Positions 5,093-6,738 of a DNA stretch of 6,738 nucleotides are shown here, piece after piece (position 1 is the first letter of the stretch; each line of letters begins with the position of its first letter). The position numbers and the translations under genes are program-made. The notes beneath the pieces are model-generated. The model had not been told where the DNA came from. It made no database searches and worked only from the letters and a program-made list of their open reading frames with translations. The stretch is taken from the NCBI GenBank assembly GCA_001795315.1, contig MGOH01000055.1, positions 1 to 6,738 on the forward strand, given 5' to 3'. The DNA is from Chloroflexi bacterium RBG_19FT_COMBO_48_23 (lineage in GTDB: Bacteria > Chloroflexota > Dehalococcoidia > GIF9 > UBA5620).

Positions 5093-6364
5093 ATGACGGC
5101 AGTACAGATTCTTGGGCTAATCGGTATTCTCTTAATTATCGGATTCCTAGCTGATTACCTCTTCCGAAAAACCGGCATTCCCGATATACTGATACTAATT
5201 GCACTAGGCTTTTTAATAGGCCCAGTTCTTTACATCGTCAACCCTTCCCAACTAGCTCCAGCATCACAGTTTATTGCCACTCTAGCAATAGCCATCATTT
5301 TGTTTGACGGTGGCCTCAATCTCCACCCTGGTACAATCCTGCGCACTGCACACAGAGCGCTGCTCCTTGTTTTCCTGGGCATCGGATTCAGCATGGCAGC
5401 AACAACAGCCTTTGCTTACTACGTCCTCGACTGGGGATTTCTGAACAGCTTGCTGCTTGGTGCTATCGTGAGCGGCAACAGCCCTTCGATAGTCATACCA
5501 TTAGTCAGGCGTATCAGAGCTCCAAGTGAAGTCTGTTCACTCCTTAACTTGGAATCAGCTCTAAACGGTGCACTTGTTATCGTCATCGCTCTGGTCATTT
5601 TGGAGATAATGACTATCGGCACAGTCGACAGCAACGCATTTACTACGGCAGCGAAAGCCATCAGTATAAAATTCTCTCTGGGAGCTGTATTAGGAATCGC
5701 AACAGGGATCCCTTGGCTTTGGCTACTCACCAAACTGAAGCATGAGATTTACGACGATATCCTAACACTTGGCATCCTCTTTATTCTTTATTTCGCCGTA
5801 GAGAGTATAGACGGCAGCGGGGTCATCTTTGCCCTGACATTCGGGCTGGTACTAGGAAACGGCATCCGAATACCAAGACTATTAACAGTCAGGCGGACAA
5901 TTGAGACAACAGAGATAATGAAAAAATTTCACTCCCAAATGTCCTTCTTCATAAAGACATTCTTTTTCATCTACCTGGGAGTGATTATCACCTTTAATCA
6001 ACCAGTCCTCATCCTTATTTCCCTTATCCTGTCTTTGCTGCTTCTATTCATCAGGTATTTCGCCGTGTTGTTCAGCTGCTTAGGTAACAAAATCTTATCA
6101 GCCAATTCAGGCTTGCTAACAACCATGTTACCCAGAGGGCTATCTGCTGCCGTGATGGCCCAGATAGTGCTCAGTTCCGGCATTCATGGCGCTTCAGCTT
6201 ATCCTGACATTATCGTGGCCATTATTCTTATCACGGTCATAATCGCAGCCATAGGCATAATGTTTACAGGCCGACAGGCACACTACGAAAAGGCGACACA
6301 ACCAACGCAAGCGGGAAGTGCTGACACACCAGACAATAAACGTGGCGCTGACCAACTGCAATGA
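5093..6364 (+). CDS. Cation:proton antiporter-like membrane protein, copy 2 (altered ion site)
   Basis: This 423-residue paralogue of the preceding gene is colinear with it from residue 1 with one single-residue gap, and about 57% identical by hand alignment. About 12-13 membrane helices are expected (PF00999 superfamily). It keeps more consensus than copy 1: 'FDGGL' (71-75) and 'PRGL' (347-350) are intact, as are 'DGSGVIF' (240-246), 'FFIKTFFFIYLG' (285-296) and Arg321. The TM5 motif reads 'LESALNGA' (153-160), with Gly159 in place of the ion-binding Asp, and TM4 reads 'SGNSPSIVIP' (127-136), again without the TDP Asp. A 30-residue polar, presumably cytoplasmic tail (about 394-423) is absent from copy 1. 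The start has a partial site AAGAGA 8 bases upstream and matches the paralogue. Its stop codon borders the U-tract of the convergent rplL terminator. Membrane location is confident; the transported ion is not known. Confidence 0.9.
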   Translation: MTAVQILGLIGILLIIGFLADYLFRKTGIPDILILIALGFLIGPVLYIVNPSQLAPASQFIATLAIAIILFDGGLNLHPGTILRTAHRALLLVFLGIGFSMAATTAFAYYVLDWGFLNSLLLGAIVSGNSPSIVIPLVRRIRAPSEVCSLLNLESALNGALVIVIALVILEIMTIGTVDSNAFTTAAKAISIKFSLGAVLGIATGIPWLWLLTKLKHEIYDDILTLGILFILYFAVESIDGSGVIFALTFGLVLGNGIRIPRLLTVRRTIETTEIMKKFHSQMSFFIKTFFFIYLGVIITFNQPVLILISLILSLLLLFIRYFAVLFSCLGNKILSANSGLLTTMLPRGLSAAVMAQIVLSSGIHGASAYPDIIVAIILITVIIAAIGIMFTGRQAHYEKATQPTQAGSADTPDNKRGADQLQ

Positions 6365-6414
6365 AAAACCCGCCAAAGGCCACTTGTTCTCTTGCCTCCA
6401 AATAACCTTTGGCG
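6364..6414 (-). terminator. Rho-independent terminator of the rplL transcript
   Basis: A perfect 9-bp stem, CGCCAAAGG (6371-6379) with CCTTTGGCG (6406-6414), encloses a 26-base loop. Read on the minus strand it is followed by GG and five T (6368-6364), the pattern of an intrinsic terminator about 78 bases after the rplL stop. On the plus strand it is followed only by AGCTATTTGACTTC, so it would be at best a weak terminator for the antiporter gene. The loop is long, which lowers the confidence somewhat. Confidence 0.7.
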
Positions 6415-6491
6415 AGCTATTTGACTTCTCTTGTTATTTGCAATACAAATGAGGTCTTAGGAATATCAAACTCAAAACTAACCAGGAAACG

Positions 6492-6738
6492 CTACTTGAT
6501 TTCCACCTTAGCCCCGGCCTCCTCCAGCTTCTTCTTAACAGCGTCCGCTTCATCTTTATTGACGCCTTCTTTGACTGGTTTAGGAGCGCCTTCCACCAAA
6601 TCTTTGGCCTCTTTTAGACCAAGAGTGGTTACCTCTCGCACCGCCTTGATTACATTGATTTTATTCTCACCGATTTCTTTAAGGATTACAGTGAACTCCG
6701 TTTTCTCCTCCTCGGCCGCTGCGGCTTGCGCACCGGCA
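6492..6738 (-). CDS. rplL: 50S ribosomal protein L7/L12, 5' part missing at the window edge
   Basis: My translation of the minus strand gives 81 codons ending in '[15 protein letters not shown]' before a TAG at 6494-6492. It covers the Ala-rich hinge ('[12 protein letters not shown]') and the complete C-terminal factor-binding domain, including '[11 protein letters not shown]', '[17 protein letters not shown]' and the terminal helix and strand. The N-terminal dimerisation domain that binds L10 (roughly 40 residues of the usual 120-130) lies beyond the right edge. L7/L12 forms the ribosomal stalk that recruits and stimulates translation GTPases. By general gene order rplJ should lie just upstream, outside the window. 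It converges on the antiporter gene and is followed by its own terminator. This is a housekeeping gene with conserved sequence and nothing odd in the visible part. Confidence 0.97.
   Translation of the reverse strand, partial: AGAQAAAAEEEKTEFTVILKEIGENKINVIKAVREVTTLGLKEAKDLVEGAPKPVKEGVNKDEADAVKKKLEEAGAKVEIK

Noticed and set aside
5419..5733. Open frame antisense to antiporter copy 2
   Set aside because: The plus strand is strongly supported by its paralogue; the antisense translation has no recognisable features.
5998..6376. Two short antisense frames near the end of antiporter copy 2
   Set aside because: Both are shadows of the conserved membrane-protein gene, without ribosome sites or family similarity.
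1..6738. Mobile element, CRISPR, tRNA or rRNA
   Set aside because: No transposase or integrase coding, terminal repeats, regularly spaced repeats or RNA-gene folds were seen; the antiporter duplication is an old gene duplication, not a repeat at DNA level.

Overview
The window is bacterial chromosomal DNA with Shine-Dalgarno sites and sigma70-like promoter elements. It holds seven complete genes and one gene cut by the right edge. The only taxonomically informative gene is the C-terminal part of ribosomal protein L7/L12 at the right edge, which is clearly bacterial. The style of the signalling proteins (soluble GAF histidine kinase, lone receivers, CRP-like domain without HTH) would suit a Chloroflexota/Dehalococcoidia-like or deltaproteobacterial-type organism. 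That placement is a guess, and nothing here fixes the phylum. No mobile element, CRISPR array, rRNA or tRNA was seen.

Left part (1-2950): a signalling cluster. A 166-residue cyclic-nucleotide-binding-like protein (+ strand) abuts tail-to-tail, with no intergenic base, a minus-strand set of three genes read in the order histidine kinase, receiver 2, receiver 1. The kinase is cytoplasmic (GAF, HisKA, HATPase) and both response regulators are bare receiver domains. A good promoter (TTGACA-16-TATACG) with two dyad symmetries lies before the kinase gene, and a second possible start (extended -10) lies just before receiver 2. No DNA-binding or enzymatic output domain is encoded in the cluster, so the target of the phosphorelay is elsewhere or is a protein-protein contact.

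Middle (3046-3702): a small 90-residue TIGR04076-family protein on the minus strand, then a 384-base gene-free stretch with a long inverted repeat and two promoter candidates facing right.

Right part (3703-6364): two tandem, paralogous 12-13-TM cation:proton antiporter-like proteins (PF00999 superfamily), about 57% identical by hand alignment. Both keep the fold motifs, but in both the Asp expected after Asn158 in the TM5 ion-binding motif is replaced (Ser159 in the first, Gly159 in the second), and the TM4 'TDP' Asp is also gone. The first copy has lost further consensus residues that the second keeps. This is the most interesting feature of the window.

Far right (6364-6738): rplL on the minus strand, converging on the second antiporter gene. 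A rho-independent terminator lies between them, and its U-tract touches the antiporter stop codon.
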